Shown in pieces: positions 39,567 to 49,335 of a stretch of 49,335 bases of DNA; position 1 is the first letter of the stretch; each line of letters begins with the position of its first letter. The translations under genes and the position numbers were made by a program. The stretch comes from Zoogloeaceae bacterium (GTDB lineage Bacteria > Pseudomonadota > Gammaproteobacteria > Burkholderiales > Rhodocyclaceae): NCBI GenBank assembly GCA_031258715.1, contig JAIRMN010000127.1, positions 1 to 49,335 of the forward strand, read 5' to 3'. Under the pieces are notes generated by a model that saw only the letters and a list, made by a program, of their open reading frames with translations, ran no database searches and was not told the origin of the DNA.

Positions 39567-40931
39567 TCAGCCTAGGCGCGGCAGCTTCGCCAATGAGCGT
39601 TCCACCGCATCCGCCGGATAGGCGAAATCCTCCAGGCCGCCCGCGAAATAGCGTTCGAACGCGCTCATGTCGAAATGGCCGTGTCCGGTCAGGTTGAAGA
39701 GAATGACTTTGGATTCGCCGGTTCCCTTGCACTTCAACGCCTCGTCAACGGCGGCGCGGATGGCGTGGCAGGATTCGGGCGCGGGGATGACGCCCTCACT
39801 GCGGGCGAATTGCACGCCGGCCTCGAAGGTCACCCGCTGCGGCGCGGCGACAGCCTCGATCAGCCCTTCGTGATAAAGGCGCGACACCAGTTGCGACGCC
39901 CCGTGATAGCGCAGGCCCCCCGCGTGGATGCCGGGCGGGACAAAATCATGCCCCAGGGTGTACATCTTCATCAGCGGCGTAAAGCCGGAAGCATCGCCAA
40001 AATCGTAAGTATAGCGTCCCTGGGTCAAGCTGGGACAGGAAGCGGGTTCGACCGCGATCGCGCGCAAATCCTTCGCGCGTTTGTCGCCCGCCGCCCGGTC
40101 GCCGAGAAAGGGAAAGGCGATGCCGCCGAAGCTGGAACCGCCGCCGCATGGGGCGACGACGATGTCGGGATAGAGACCTATCCTGTCGAACTGTTTTTTC
40201 GCTTCCAGGCCAATGACGCTCTGATGGAGGACGACGTGGTTCAATACCGATCCCAGGCTGTAATTGGTGTCCGCGCGGCTGGCCGCTTCTTCCACCGCCT
40301 CGGAAATGGCGATGCCCAGCGATCCTGGATTTTCCGGGTCTTCGGCACGCCATTTGCGTCCGGTTTCGGTCAGATCCGAGGGGCTGGCGAACACTTCCGC
40401 GCCCCAGGTCTGCATCATCAGCCGCCGGTAGGGTTTTTGTCCGTAGCTCACCCTGACCATATAGACGCGCACTTCCAGCCCGAACATCTGTCCGGCCAGC
40501 GCAATCGACGATCCCCACTGCCCCGCGCCGGTCTCGGTCGTGAGCCGTTTGATGCCCGCCTGGCGGTTGTAATGGGCTTGCGGCACGGCGGAATTGGGCT
40601 TGTGCGAACCGGCGGGCGAGACGCCTTCATACTTGTAGAAGAGCTTCGCCGGAGTGCCAAGCGCCTCTTCGAGCCGCACGGCGCGCACCAATGGCGATGG
40701 CCGCCAGAGCCGGTAAATCTCACGCACTTCCTGGGGGATTTCGATCCAGCGTTCGACGCTCATTTCCTGTTCGATGATGGCCGGAGGAAAAATCGCCGCC
40801 AGTTGCTCCGGCCTGGCAGGCGTCCCGTCCGGCAGGAGCGGCGGCGCGAGCGGCGAAGATAGGTCGGCGGCGATGTTGTACCAGTGCGTCGGAATTTCGT
40901 GGGCTTCAAGCAGGATGCGGGTGGATTCCAT
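39567..40931 (-). CDS. trpB2: TrpB2-type tryptophan synthase beta chain
   Basis: 454 aa from ATG 40931 (the track start 41204 is too long). PLP enzyme that joins indole and serine. Lysine motif: [17 protein letters not shown]; phosphate loop [20 protein letters not shown]-terminal [14 protein letters not shown] and [14 protein letters not shown]. Length and the N-terminal segment [20 protein letters not shown] mark the TrpB2 class (longer than TrpB1), which usually acts without a TrpA partner, possibly salvaging indole. No trpA or other trp gene is near, consistent with that class. Its regulation cannot be read; it is divergent from rpe. Confidence 0.9.
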   Translation of the reverse strand: MESTRILLEAHEIPTHWYNIAADLSSPLAPPLLPDGTPARPEQLAAIFPPAIIEQEMSVERWIEIPQEVREIYRLWRPSPLVRAVRLEEALGTPAKLFYKYEGVSPAGSHKPNSAVPQAHYNRQAGIKRLTTETGAGQWGSSIALAGQMFGLEVRVYMVRVSYGQKPYRRLMMQTWGAEVFASPSDLTETGRKWRAEDPENPGSLGIAISEAVEEAASRADTNYSLGSVLNHVVLHQSVIGLEAKKQFDRIGLYPDIVVAPCGGGSSFGGIAFPFLGDRAAGDKRAKDLRAIAVEPASCPSLTQGRYTYDFGDASGFTPLMKMYTLGHDFVPPGIHAGGLRYHGASQLVSRLYHEGLIEAVAAPQRVTFEAGVQFARSEGVIPAPESCHAIRAAVDEALKCKGTGESKVILFNLTGHGHFDMSAFERYFAGGLEDFAYPADAVERSLAKLPRLG

Positions 40932-41027
40932 GATGCGCGCTCTCGCGGAAAAAGGGCAATTATCCTCGCGTGGGACAGGGTTTGACAATCGCACGTCAGG
41001 AGAGAAAGTCGAGAAAGTCGGCATCGT

Positions 41028-41056
41028 TTGGGCATCCCCCCAAAGCCGTGTAGAAT
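41028..41056 (+). promoter_or_regulatory. Promoter of rpe
   Basis: TTGGGC (41028-41033), 17 bases, TAGAAT (41051-41056), about 24 bases before a likely leader to ATG 41086. The -35 is imperfect. Confidence 0.5.
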
Positions 41057-41085
41057 TGTCGCCGTCTTTTGTTTGCGGTGTTCCC

Positions 41086-41850
41086 ATGCTCGATTTCGTC
41101 CTTGCGCCCAGCATTCTTTCCGCCGATTTTTCCCGTCTGGGCGAAGAAGTGGAAAACGTCATCGCCGCCGGAGCCGATTGGGTGCATTTCGATGTGATGG
41201 ACAACCATTACGTCCCCAATCTGACCATAGGCCCGCTGGTCTGCGCCGCTCTTCGTTCGCGCACCAGCGCGCCGATAGACGCGCATCTGATGGTCGAACC
41301 CGTGGATCGCCTGATACCGGAATTCTCAAAAGCGGGCGCGAATCTCCTCACTTTCCATCCAGAGGCTTCCCGGCATATCGACCGCACACTGGGACTGATC
41401 CGCGATCAGGGTTGCCAGGCCGGACTGGCCTTCAATCCGGCCACGCCATTAAACTGGATGGATCATGTCATGGACAAGCTCGATCTGGCGCTCCTGATGA
41501 GCGTCAATCCCGGTTTCGGCGGACAATCCTTCATTCCCGCGACACTGGAAAAACTGAAAGCGGCGCGGACGAAACTGGACGCCTACGCGCAAAAGAGTGG
41601 TCGCCGCATCCGTCTTGAAGTCGATGGCGGCATAAAGCCGGAAAACATCGCGCAAATCGCCAGGGCCGGAGCGGACGCCTTCGTGATCGGCTCCGCCGTG
41701 TTCGGCGCGGGACAAGAAAGCGATCCGAACCGGTATGATTCCATCATCAACGCCCTGCGCGCGAGACTGGCTGCGGGGAGCCAATCAGGGCTTTCCCAGC
41801 AAGACCAGGTTATCCCGATGGATCAGACTGGCTTCATTCACATAACCTAG
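41086..41850 (+). CDS. rpe: Ribulose-phosphate 3-epimerase
   Basis: 254 aa from ATG 41086; the track's longer start runs through the promoter. TIM-barrel motifs: [69 protein letters not shown] and [11 protein letters not shown]; metal-binding His and Asp residues are all present. It interconverts ribulose- and xylulose-5-phosphate in the pentose-phosphate pathway and Calvin cycle. The family normally ends near residue 225; here about 30 extra residues read antisense through the end of proB. Confidence 0.93.
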   Translation: MLDFVLAPSILSADFSRLGEEVENVIAAGADWVHFDVMDNHYVPNLTIGPLVCAALRSRTSAPIDAHLMVEPVDRLIPEFSKAGANLLTFHPEASRHIDRTLGLIRDQGCQAGLAFNPATPLNWMDHVMDKLDLALLMSVNPGFGGQSFIPATLEKLKAARTKLDAYAQKSGRRIRLEVDGGIKPENIAQIARAGADAFVIGSAVFGAGQESDPNRYDSIINALRARLAAGSQSGLSQQDQVIPMDQTGFIHIT

Positions 41851-42906
41851 GCGCGCCTCGATTTCTCCCGATGGATGGCGGAGGATGCGGCGGGTCTCGG
41901 AACTGCTGTAATTGATGAGTCCCCGCGCGATTTCCTGTCCGCCGGGGGCGATGCAGCCGACCGCCGCGCCGCGCTCGAATTCGCCGGTGAGCGAGACGAC
42001 GCCTACCGGCAACAGGCTCTTGCCGTTTTCCAGCGCCTTTGCCGCGCCCGCGTCGATGTGGAGTTGTCCGGCGGTCTGTAAGTGGTCGGCCAGCCATTGT
42101 TTTTTGGCGGCGATCGGCTCGGTTCCGGAAACCAGCAGGGTGCCCGCGTCTTCTCCCGCCGCCAGGCGCAAGATGACCTTCGGCGCGCGCCCCGAAGCAA
42201 TGACGGTATGCGCGCCGCTTTTCGCCGCCCGCTTCGCGGCCAGCACCTTGGTGATCATGCCGCCGGTGCCGACGAGACTTCCCGCGCCGCCCGCCATCAT
42301 CTCCAGTTCCGGATCGCCCGCCGTCGCTTCCCGGATCAGGGTCGCGTCCTTCGCTTTGCGCGGGTCGGCGGTGTAGAGGCCGTCCTGGTCGGTGAGGATG
42401 ACGAGCGCGTCGGCTTCCACGGCGTTGGCGACCAATGCTCCCAGGGTATCGTTGTCGCCGAATTTGATTTCATCGGTCACCACTGTGTCATTTTCGTTGA
42501 TGATGGGAATGACGCCCAGTTCCAGCAGGGTGTTGAGCGTGGAACGGGCGTTCAGGTAACGCTTCCGGTCTGAAAGATCGTCGTGGGTGAGCAGGATTTG
42601 CGCCGTGTGCAGGTCGTGTCGGCGGAAGGCTTCCTGATAAATCTGTGCCAGGGCGACCTGTCCCACGGCGGCGCAGGCTTGCAGTTCATGGATCGTGCGC
42701 GGACGCTTTTTCATGCCCAGGCGCAACATCCCGCAGGCAATCGCGCCGGAAGAGACGATGAGCGCCTGCCTGCCCTGCCGCCGAAGTTCGGCAATCTGTA
42801 GAGACCAATCCACGATGGACGCTTCGGCCATGCTGACGCCGTTGCCGGTAATCAGGGCGGAACCGATCTTGATGATGAGGCGGCGGGACTTAGACAACGG
42901 GGTCAT
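41785..42906 (-). CDS. proB: Glutamate 5-kinase
   Basis: 373 aa. First step of proline synthesis. Amino-acid-kinase domain: [84 protein letters not shown]. The C-terminal PUA domain (from about 280: [21 protein letters not shown]...) is complete and ends [10 protein letters not shown]. The ATG at 42906 overlaps the restriction-modification stop as ATGA. proB usually follows obgE in betaproteobacteria; here a 4.2-kb gene separates them. Confidence 0.95.
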   Translation of the reverse strand: MTPLSKSRRLIIKIGSALITGNGVSMAEASIVDWSLQIAELRRQGRQALIVSSGAIACGMLRLGMKKRPRTIHELQACAAVGQVALAQIYQEAFRRHDLHTAQILLTHDDLSDRKRYLNARSTLNTLLELGVIPIINENDTVVTDEIKFGDNDTLGALVANAVEADALVILTDQDGLYTADPRKAKDATLIREATAGDPELEMMAGGAGSLVGTGGMITKVLAAKRAAKSGAHTVIASGRAPKVILRLAAGEDAGTLLVSGTEPIAAKKQWLADHLQTAGQLHIDAGAAKALENGKSLLPVGVVSLTGEFERGAAVGCIAPGGQEIARGLINYSSSETRRILRHPSGEIEARLGYVNEASLIHRDNLVLLGKP

Positions 42907-45900
42907 TGGATCTCGCCTCTGGTATCCGGCAGCCGTCCCGCCGCAAGTTCTTCCATGCCCGCGAGAACCAGGCTTCTTGTGCGGTAATCGCCGTAAACGG
43001 CTTCGTCCTGCGCGCGCGCGATAGGGAAAGTCCCAAGGATGTATTCGGCATCTTCGATGGAAAGGCCGTAGAGATCCATGAAAAGCGCGTCGAGCGCCGC
43101 CTTGCGGCGTGTCCGGTCTTCCTCGTCCCACGGATAAGGCGCGCCCTCATAACCCAAATCTCGGGCGAAGGGCGCGAGGTCATGGGCGGTGTAGGAAAGG
43201 CGCAACACTTGTTCGCGGATGAAACCGGCAATCCTGGTTTTGCCGATGGTGGCCTCATAGTCGGCAGGCGCGATGACGGGGAGCTGTTCGAGGATGTAAA
43301 TGCTAAAATTCTGTCCTTGAAGTTTTTGGCGGCTCAAAAAATCAAAAACAAAAGAATTCATGTTCGCCAACATCAAAGCAAGCATATCGCCGACATTTGC
43401 TTTGTTCATTGGTAAAACAACTGACATCGAATGAGCGATCCCTGCTCGCGGCAAAATTGCCGCAATCATCGAGCGCATGTTGGTAGGCGAGGTAATTTGC
43501 TTAAATCCAAGGTGCCACTCAAAGGAAAAGGCATCTGACAAGTCAGTTTCGACAACCCAGTAATGTGGTTTTGGAAAACGGTCAGGCTGTGCCTTGTCCT
43601 TGTCAAGAATGGTTTCGGATTGCGCTGGCCGTTTCAAATTTTCAGGATTGACAACAATATCCGCCGCCCGGTGATCGTACATCCGCACCATCTTGCCTTC
43701 GTAAAGCGGCAGGACTTCACTGCCTTCCTTCTTCCAGCGATTGAGTCCGGCGGGCTTGAAGCCTTCCCGCTCCAGTTCCGCCCGCGTCCTGAAGAGGCCG
43801 GAATCGTTGGTCATATGAAACATCGTTGCGTATTTCACCGGCCAGACGCGCTTTTCCCCGCTGCCGCTCCGGTCGACCAGCACTGGGTGGTTCCGGTAAA
43901 TCCGCGTGACGATTTCCGCGTCGCGCCGATTCCTGAAAACCGGCGCGGTTCCCGTGTTGGGATTGACGCGCTGGAAATCCTCGGCGGAAAGTTCCAGCAT
44001 GCGGCGCCCGGCCTCCGGGACGCCTTCTTCTTCCAGTTCGTCGATGCCGTGAAGATAAAAAGCGCAGCGCGAAACCGGGAAATTCCGCTTTTCTCCGCCA
44101 AAAACGAGCGCGCAGAATTTGAAGCGCGAATCCACATCGGGAAAATAACTGCCGCCGGGGTTGCCGGGATTCTGGCGGTTCTCGAAATCATACAATGCCG
44201 CGAGCCGCCCGCCGCCGGAAATCCGGCGGAAAAACGCCGCCGCGCCCAGATCGGCGGCAATGCCGGAAGGCGTCAAGAGCGCGACCAGACCCTCCGGCTT
44301 GATCAGCCATTCGGCGCGCTCAACGAACAGGCTGTAGAGATTCATGTCGCCGCCGCCCAAAAGCGAAAAATCGCCGCATCTCGCTAGAACCCGCGCGTTG
44401 GCCTCGGCGCGTTCCACAGCGGCAAGATATTCTTGCCAGAGTGGCGTGCCTTTTCGTTCCAATTCGCCGATAAGCCGTTTTCTGTCAGCAGCACGGACTT
44501 CCTTGGCAATTGCTTCGTCTCTTTCCAAGAACCAAGGCACTTCTTCAAAACGAATTTTATCCCAGGGCGGATTGCCGATCACGACATCAAAGCCGCGACT
44601 GCCTGCGTCACCGGAAAACACGTCTGGAAAGTAGGTTTGCCAATGGAAAAAGTTTTCCCACCGCGCCAGCATCCTGGCGCGAGCCAGCAGATCGTTCGCG
44701 GCCTTGACCGTTTCACCCTTGCCTTCGATTTGTCCGGTAAAGACACGCTGCACTAGGTTATAGCGTCCCGACAACAATTCCACGAAGGCAACTGTATCCG
44801 CTTCGTCGGCATTGCACTGTCTGCCGTGTACGTTCGGCCAACCGGGAACGATCCAGCGCAAGGCGCGCCAAAAATCAAGCAAGGCGGCAATCGGCGCGAG
44901 TTGTTCGGCGGCTTCATGGGAAAGCTGTCTGGAAAGATCGACCTCGGAAATATCCGAGTCCGTCAACGCGCCAACCGCCACAAGGCTTTGCGCGGCGATT
45001 TCCAGCCGAGACAGATCACTATCCTGAAACAGTAAGCCAAAGACCTTTAGTTCCTCCCTGAGCTTCTCCAGTGTTTCGCCATGCAGGGAATCGCCGCAAC
45101 GCAGATGGTGATCGAGGAAAGAAAGCGGCGCGCCCACGGTGAAGGTATGCAGCCAGAGCGCGGTTTTGGCAAGTTCCACCGCCATCGGATTCTTGTCGAC
45201 GCCAAAAACGTTTTTCTTCAAAATCATGCGGCGGACGATGTGACGGTCATCCAGTTGCGCGCCGGTCACGCTCCAGCCATGTTCGCTGGCGGTATTTTTG
45301 ATGCTCCTGCGGATATTGGCAATCCGCGCCACCAGCGGACTCTGCCAGGGACGGTTTTGCTCAATGAGATGCGCCGCCCATTTTTGCTCGCCAACGAGGT
45401 GCTCGGCAGTGTCGATGGCTTCCAGCACGCGATCGGCAAGGTCATCGACCATGGCAACGAGAAAATGCCCGCTCCCCATCGCCGGATCGCAAACGGTCAT
45501 CTCCAACAGGGCGCTGGCGGGGTCTAGTCTGTCCAACGCCTCCCAGTCCGCCGGATTCAGGGCGGCCTTGCTTTTCCAATTTTTGATTTTTCCGGCAAAG
45601 CATTGACGACGTTCATCCGCCAGACGCCCAATCGATTCTTTCAGCAAGAGGCGCACGAGATCGTCATGCGTGTAGTAACTGCCGGAAATCTTGCGGGCGA
45701 AGCTGGCGGGACGCATGACGATGCGGTCGATTTCCGGAACTGCGGCGCGCTCGAATTTGTCTTCGGCCTGCACCTCGTGCTCCAGCGTAAATTCCAGAAG
45801 GCGCTCGTAAATGCTGCCCAGGTGCGCAACGGACAGGTCGCGGTAGTTGATCCAGGCGCGCAAAGGATCATCGGCGCGACGCGACAACGCGTCCAGAATC

Positions 45901-47123
45901 GGCGCCATGGCCGCGTCGGGAATACGGACGCGCTCCAGCAGCGGAGAGCGGGCGCGGTCGAAAAGTCCGCCGTTGTAGGCGGGCATTCCGATAAGGTCAT
46001 CACCTTCGCTGATAAGCAGGAACACGCCTTTGAGTCCGCTCCAGATATTGTCCAGGCGGCTGGACTGCGCTCTCGATGCGTCCACTTCGTCACGGACATG
46101 TTCACGCAGACGGCGCGCACTGTAGGCGGCGTAACGCTCGTCTCTTACCGACAACAGGTTGCGATCCTCGGCATAGAACAGGAACAACAGACGATAGAGC
46201 ACAATCAGCGCGGCTTCGCGCACTTCATCGAGATAATCGCGAGTGTAACGCTGACGATAGCCAATTCCACTCAGGATTTTTTGCTTCCGCGCCAGGAGGT
46301 CGCCGCGCGCCATTGCATCGGCAAGACGTGGGAAAATATCTGTAAAAACGCGCTGGCCCAGGTCTTGTGAAACTTTTTCTTCATAGAGTTTCGCTTCGTT
46401 GCGGGCATAGGCGTGAAAACTTCGGCGGGCAGTGTCCCACTCCTGCGGCAGGAAGGCGTCACGACGAAAGAAAAGATAAAAGAGGCGCAAGGCGTGTTCC
46501 GGTTCGGGCGCGTCAAGCTCCGCCTGCGCGCCTGAAATGCCCAGCGTCGCCGCAAGGTCGACCTCGAAAAACTCTTCGGAGCGGGAACGCGCGTCCTGCC
46601 AGTAAAGCCGCCAGAGCGCGCCATTGGTGAGGACGCCCCATTTGACTTTGCAGTTGGAGGCGCCATCCGCGCGCGAGAGATAGCGCAACATCTGCGAAGA
46701 GGGCGCGCCAGGGTCCAAGGCTTCGCGCTCGTCGCCCCGATCGAGCGGACGCAGCCAACGCTTGGCTTCCAGGAGCGCGATGCCGTGAAGATAACGGCGG
46801 TCATCGCGGCGCTCCTCCTGCGCCAGCGCCCTTGAACGCGCATCGGGAAACAGCAGCATATCCGGCACGTCCTCGCGCCGTTTGCCGGAAAGGTTGACCT
46901 GCGGCAAGTAGTTTTCTTTCCAACCCAACAGAACCAGCACTTTTTCGATGATGATCTGTTCGGTTTGCGCTTCGTTGAACGTGGATTGAGAGGAAACGCC
47001 CTGGAAAACAGCGCGCAAGTCCGCGTGAAAAACGGCAAAATCCGCCGCCGTCAATGCCACGAAAGGCGGCGTCTCACGAATGCCGCGCAAAAGAAAATCC
47101 TGCGTGAAAAGCTGTCCTTGCAT
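42903..47123 (-). CDS. Single-chain restriction-modification enzyme (type IIG, Eco57I-like)
   Basis: 1406 aa. The N-terminal nuclease region has PDMLLF (about 87) and LLEAKRW (E119-x-K121), a PD-(D/E)xK pattern. The methylase core has motif [20 protein letters not shown] (about 540) and motif [14 protein letters not shown] (about 848), typical of N6-adenine methyltransferases. The C-terminal 400 residues contain the target-recognition type domain ([18 protein letters not shown] onward). GGGGGAAC precedes the ATG. Intact, no frameshift. It lies between obgE and proB, overlapping proB, a site not usual for such genes, so transfer is likely. A BREX-type PglX methylase is the main alternative; no other BREX genes are near. 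Confidence 0.8.
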   Translation of the reverse strand: MQGQLFTQDFLLRGIRETPPFVALTAADFAVFHADLRAVFQGVSSQSTFNEAQTEQIIIEKVLVLLGWKENYLPQVNLSGKRREDVPDMLLFPDARSRALAQEERRDDRRYLHGIALLEAKRWLRPLDRGDEREALDPGAPSSQMLRYLSRADGASNCKVKWGVLTNGALWRLYWQDARSRSEEFFEVDLAATLGISGAQAELDAPEPEHALRLFYLFFRRDAFLPQEWDTARRSFHAYARNEAKLYEEKVSQDLGQRVFTDIFPRLADAMARGDLLARKQKILSGIGYRQRYTRDYLDEVREAALIVLYRLLFLFYAEDRNLLSVRDERYAAYSARRLREHVRDEVDASRAQSSRLDNIWSGLKGVFLLISEGDDLIGMPAYNGGLFDRARSPLLERVRIPDAAMAPILDALSRRADDPLRAWINYRDLSVAHLGSIYERLLEFTLEHEVQAEDKFERAAVPEIDRIVMRPASFARKISGSYYTHDDLVRLLLKESIGRLADERRQCFAGKIKNWKSKAALNPADWEALDRLDPASALLEMTVCDPAMGSGHFLVAMVDDLADRVLEAIDTAEHLVGEQKWAAHLIEQNRPWQSPLVARIANIRRSIKNTASEHGWSVTGAQLDDRHIVRRMILKKNVFGVDKNPMAVELAKTALWLHTFTVGAPLSFLDHHLRCGDSLHGETLEKLREELKVFGLLFQDSDLSRLEIAAQSLVAVGALTDSDISEVDLSRQLSHEAAEQLAPIAALLDFWRALRWIVPGWPNVHGRQCNADEADTVAFVELLSGRYNLVQRVFTGQIEGKGETVKAANDLLARARMLARWENFFHWQTYFPDVFSGDAGSRGFDVVIGNPPWDKIRFEEVPWFLERDEAIAKEVRAADRKRLIGELERKGTPLWQEYLAAVERAEANARVLARCGDFSLLGGGDMNLYSLFVERAEWLIKPEGLVALLTPSGIAADLGAAAFFRRISGGGRLAALYDFENRQNPGNPGGSYFPDVDSRFKFCALVFGGEKRNFPVSRCAFYLHGIDELEEEGVPEAGRRMLELSAEDFQRVNPNTGTAPVFRNRRDAEIVTRIYRNHPVLVDRSGSGEKRVWPVKYATMFHMTNDSGLFRTRAELEREGFKPAGLNRWKKEGSEVLPLYEGKMVRMYDHRAADIVVNPENLKRPAQSETILDKDKAQPDRFPKPHYWVVETDLSDAFSFEWHLGFKQITSPTNMRSMIAAILPRAGIAHSMSVVLPMNKANVGDMLALMLANMNSFVFDFLSRQKLQGQNFSIYILEQLPVIAPADYEATIGKTRIAGFIREQVLRLSYTAHDLAPFARDLGYEGAPYPWDEEDRTRRKAALDALFMDLYGLSIEDAEYILGTFPIARAQDEAVYGDYRTRSLVLAGMEELAAGRLPDTRGEIQ

Positions 47124-47141
47124 GTTCCCCCGCTTGTTTCC

Positions 47142-48299
<1,158 letters not shown>

Positions 48300-48566
48300 T
48301 TATTGCGCGGCGGCGGCGAGGATGCTGACGAAGCGGCGATTCTTCGCGCCCCGGATGGCGAACGCTACCGTGCCGTCCTTCAGTGCGAAGAGTGTATGAT
48401 CCTTGCCGATGCCCACGCCGTCGCCCGCATGGAACTGTGTGCCGCGCTGACGCACGAGGATATTGCCCGCCCGCACGAACTGGCCGCCATAACGCTTGAC
48501 GCCCAGCCGCTTGGATTCTGAATCGCGGCCATTACGGGAACTGCCGCCTGCTTTCTTGTGTGCCAT
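48300..48566 (-). CDS. rpmA: Ribosomal protein L27
   Basis: 88 aa, full length. It starts [31 protein letters not shown], the L27 signature, whose N-terminus reaches the peptidyl-transferase centre, then [28 protein letters not shown]. It follows rplU by 18 bases in the usual order. Confidence 0.98.
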   Translation of the reverse strand: MAHKKAGGSSRNGRDSESKRLGVKRYGGQFVRAGNILVRQRGTQFHAGDGVGIGKDHTLFALKDGTVAFAIRGAKNRRFVSILAAAAQ

Positions 48567-48584
48567 GTATTGACTCCTTCAACT

Positions 48585-48896
48585 TCAGACCACGATTGCG
48601 TCGATGCGCAACTCGGTGTAATTCTGGCGATGCCCCTGATGCTTCTGGTAATGCTTCCTGCGGCGCATCTTGAATATCTTGATTTTGTCATGACGCCCGT
48701 GGGAAACCACGGTGCACTTGACGCTTGCGCCAGCAACCAGGGGCGTGCCGACCTTCACCTCCTCGCCTTCGCCCAGCATGAGGATCTGATCAAGGGTAAT
48801 TTCCGCGCCATCTTCCGCTGGTATCTGTTCTACTTTGATTTTCTGACCGACACAAACCCGATACTGTTTGCCGCCGGTTTTTACGACCGCGTACAT
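48585..48896 (-). CDS. rplU: Ribosomal protein L21
   Basis: 103 aa from ATG 48896, preceded by GGAG; the track's start four codons earlier lacks a site. It has [23 protein letters not shown] at the start and [26 protein letters not shown] at the end, characteristic of L21 (rRNA binding). First gene of the rplU-rpmA operon. Confidence 0.97.
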   Translation of the reverse strand: MYAVVKTGGKQYRVCVGQKIKVEQIPAEDGAEITLDQILMLGEGEEVKVGTPLVAGASVKCTVVSHGRHDKIKIFKMRRRKHYQKHQGHRQNYTELRIDAIVV

Positions 48897-48929
48897 GTTG
48901 GACTCCAAACTGCATGAAAAAGAGGCGGG

Positions 48930-48957
48930 ATTATAACGACTCTTTGGCAGAAGTCAA
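48930..48957 (-). promoter_or_regulatory. rplU-rpmA promoter
   Basis: On the minus strand TTGACT (48957-48952), 16-base spacer, TATAAT (48935-48930), a near-consensus sigma-70 promoter 33 bases upstream of rplU. Confidence 0.8.
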
Positions 48958-48996
48958 AACTCGCGCCGGAGCCGTGTTTTCGCCTATAACGGCTAA

Positions 48997-49335
48997 CTAT
49001 GAAATCCCATAGACTTTTGCAAAAGGCTCGATCATGTAAATCTTCTCTCCCTGGCTTTGCGCTATGGCGATTGCCTTGACCGCTGATATGGCCTGCCCGC
49101 AGCCAGGATAGGCCGGGGTTTTGACCTGTCCAGTTTCGTCGATGTACCGGCATTGGTTCCTGTCCACCCAGAACTGTTCCAGAACCGCGTGTTCCATCGC
49201 GCTCATGTGTTGGCCCCGCATCCGGTTGTACGCGATCCACCGGTTCTGCGTCGCCGTCTTCCCGTTCTGCGTCAGCTCCGGCTTGTTGTTGATTTCGGAT
49301 TGTGGATTGTCGTCCTTCACCCAGCGAATGTCCCG
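48997..49335 (-). CDS. C-terminal part of an unidentified ORF, cut by the right edge
   Basis: The frame is open to the edge (RDIRW before the track's Met), so the 107-aa ORF is probably the end of a longer protein. It is polar with NKPELTQNGKTATQNRWIAYNRMRGQH, then DRNQCRYIDETGQVKTPAYPGCGQAISAVKAIAIAQSQGEKIYMIEP. The last part resembles ends of large secreted or polymorphic-toxin-type proteins, with low confidence. Two cysteines are visible. Nothing decisive. Confidence 0.4.
   Translation of the reverse strand, partial: RDIRWVKDDNPQSEINNKPELTQNGKTATQNRWIAYNRMRGQHMSAMEHAVLEQFWVDRNQCRYIDETGQVKTPAYPGCGQAISAVKAIAIAQSQGEKIYMIEPFAKVYGIS

Noticed and set aside
38240-39697. 485-aa plus-strand ORF
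   Set aside because: Antisense shadow of the C13 peptidase; low-complexity composition and no domain.
39675-40862. 395-aa plus-strand ORF
   Set aside because: Antisense shadow of the TrpB2 gene.

Overview
The window reads as GC-rich proteobacterial chromosome with a prophage at its left end. The block rplU-rpmA-obgE...proB, the type I DAHP synthase, and the TrpB-like and Wzx/Wzy-type exopolysaccharide genes fit a betaproteobacterium best. That taxon is an inference from gene content and order; no rRNA is present to confirm it.

Region 1 (1 to about 8640) is the right-hand part of a tailless, membrane-containing phage-like provirus; its left end lies outside the window. Its key genes are a 287-aa major capsid protein with a visible internal duplication (double jelly-roll, PM2/corticovirus-like), a 200-aa packaging-type ATPase with Walker A GASRSGKT, and a P2 gpA-type HUH rolling-circle replication protein. 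There is also a string of at least six small proteins with one transmembrane segment each, several of them below the ORF-track cut-off, plus a two-domain beta-rich protein and a glycine-rich protein that are candidate vertex/receptor-binding components. All of these lie on the minus strand in a tightly overlapping array. A divergent HTH repressor with a hydrophobic C-terminal tail lies on the plus strand, and its stop codon sits inside a dif-like XerD-binding sequence. I think this element is the most interesting content of the window.

Region 2 (8655-18190) holds plus-strand host genes: mfd, a DAHP synthase, a crotonase-superfamily protein, a BOF/YgiW-type periplasmic protein, an LTA-synthase-like membrane sulfatase, a BrnT/BrnA toxin-antitoxin pair and a membrane protein. 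Diverged copies of extragenic repeats lie between them. Two secreted proteins of unknown function (18307-20964, minus) follow.

Region 3 (21347-37985, minus strand) is a long exopolysaccharide cluster. In transcription order it has: priming sugar transferase, P-loop protein lacking the Walker lysine, Wza-type outer-membrane exporter, Wzz/GumC-type chain-length protein, GT4, O-antigen-ligase-like polymerase, two GT2 enzymes, polysaccharide deacetylase, flippase, a putative glycoside hydrolase, an acetyltransferase, an AT-rich membrane protein that looks imported, and a FemAB-like acetyltransferase. Most genes overlap or abut. The first gene carries a C10 tract at codons 9-12, a possible phase-variation switch.

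Region 4 (38186-48957) has a membrane C13-type peptidase next to a TrpB2-type tryptophan synthase beta chain, divergent rpe, then proB, a 1406-aa single-chain restriction-modification enzyme inserted between obgE and proB, obgE, rpmA and rplU. The right edge cuts an unidentified ORF. Starts were chosen from ribosome-binding sites and stop/start overlaps seen by eye. Family calls come from motifs and recalled family patterns; no search was run.
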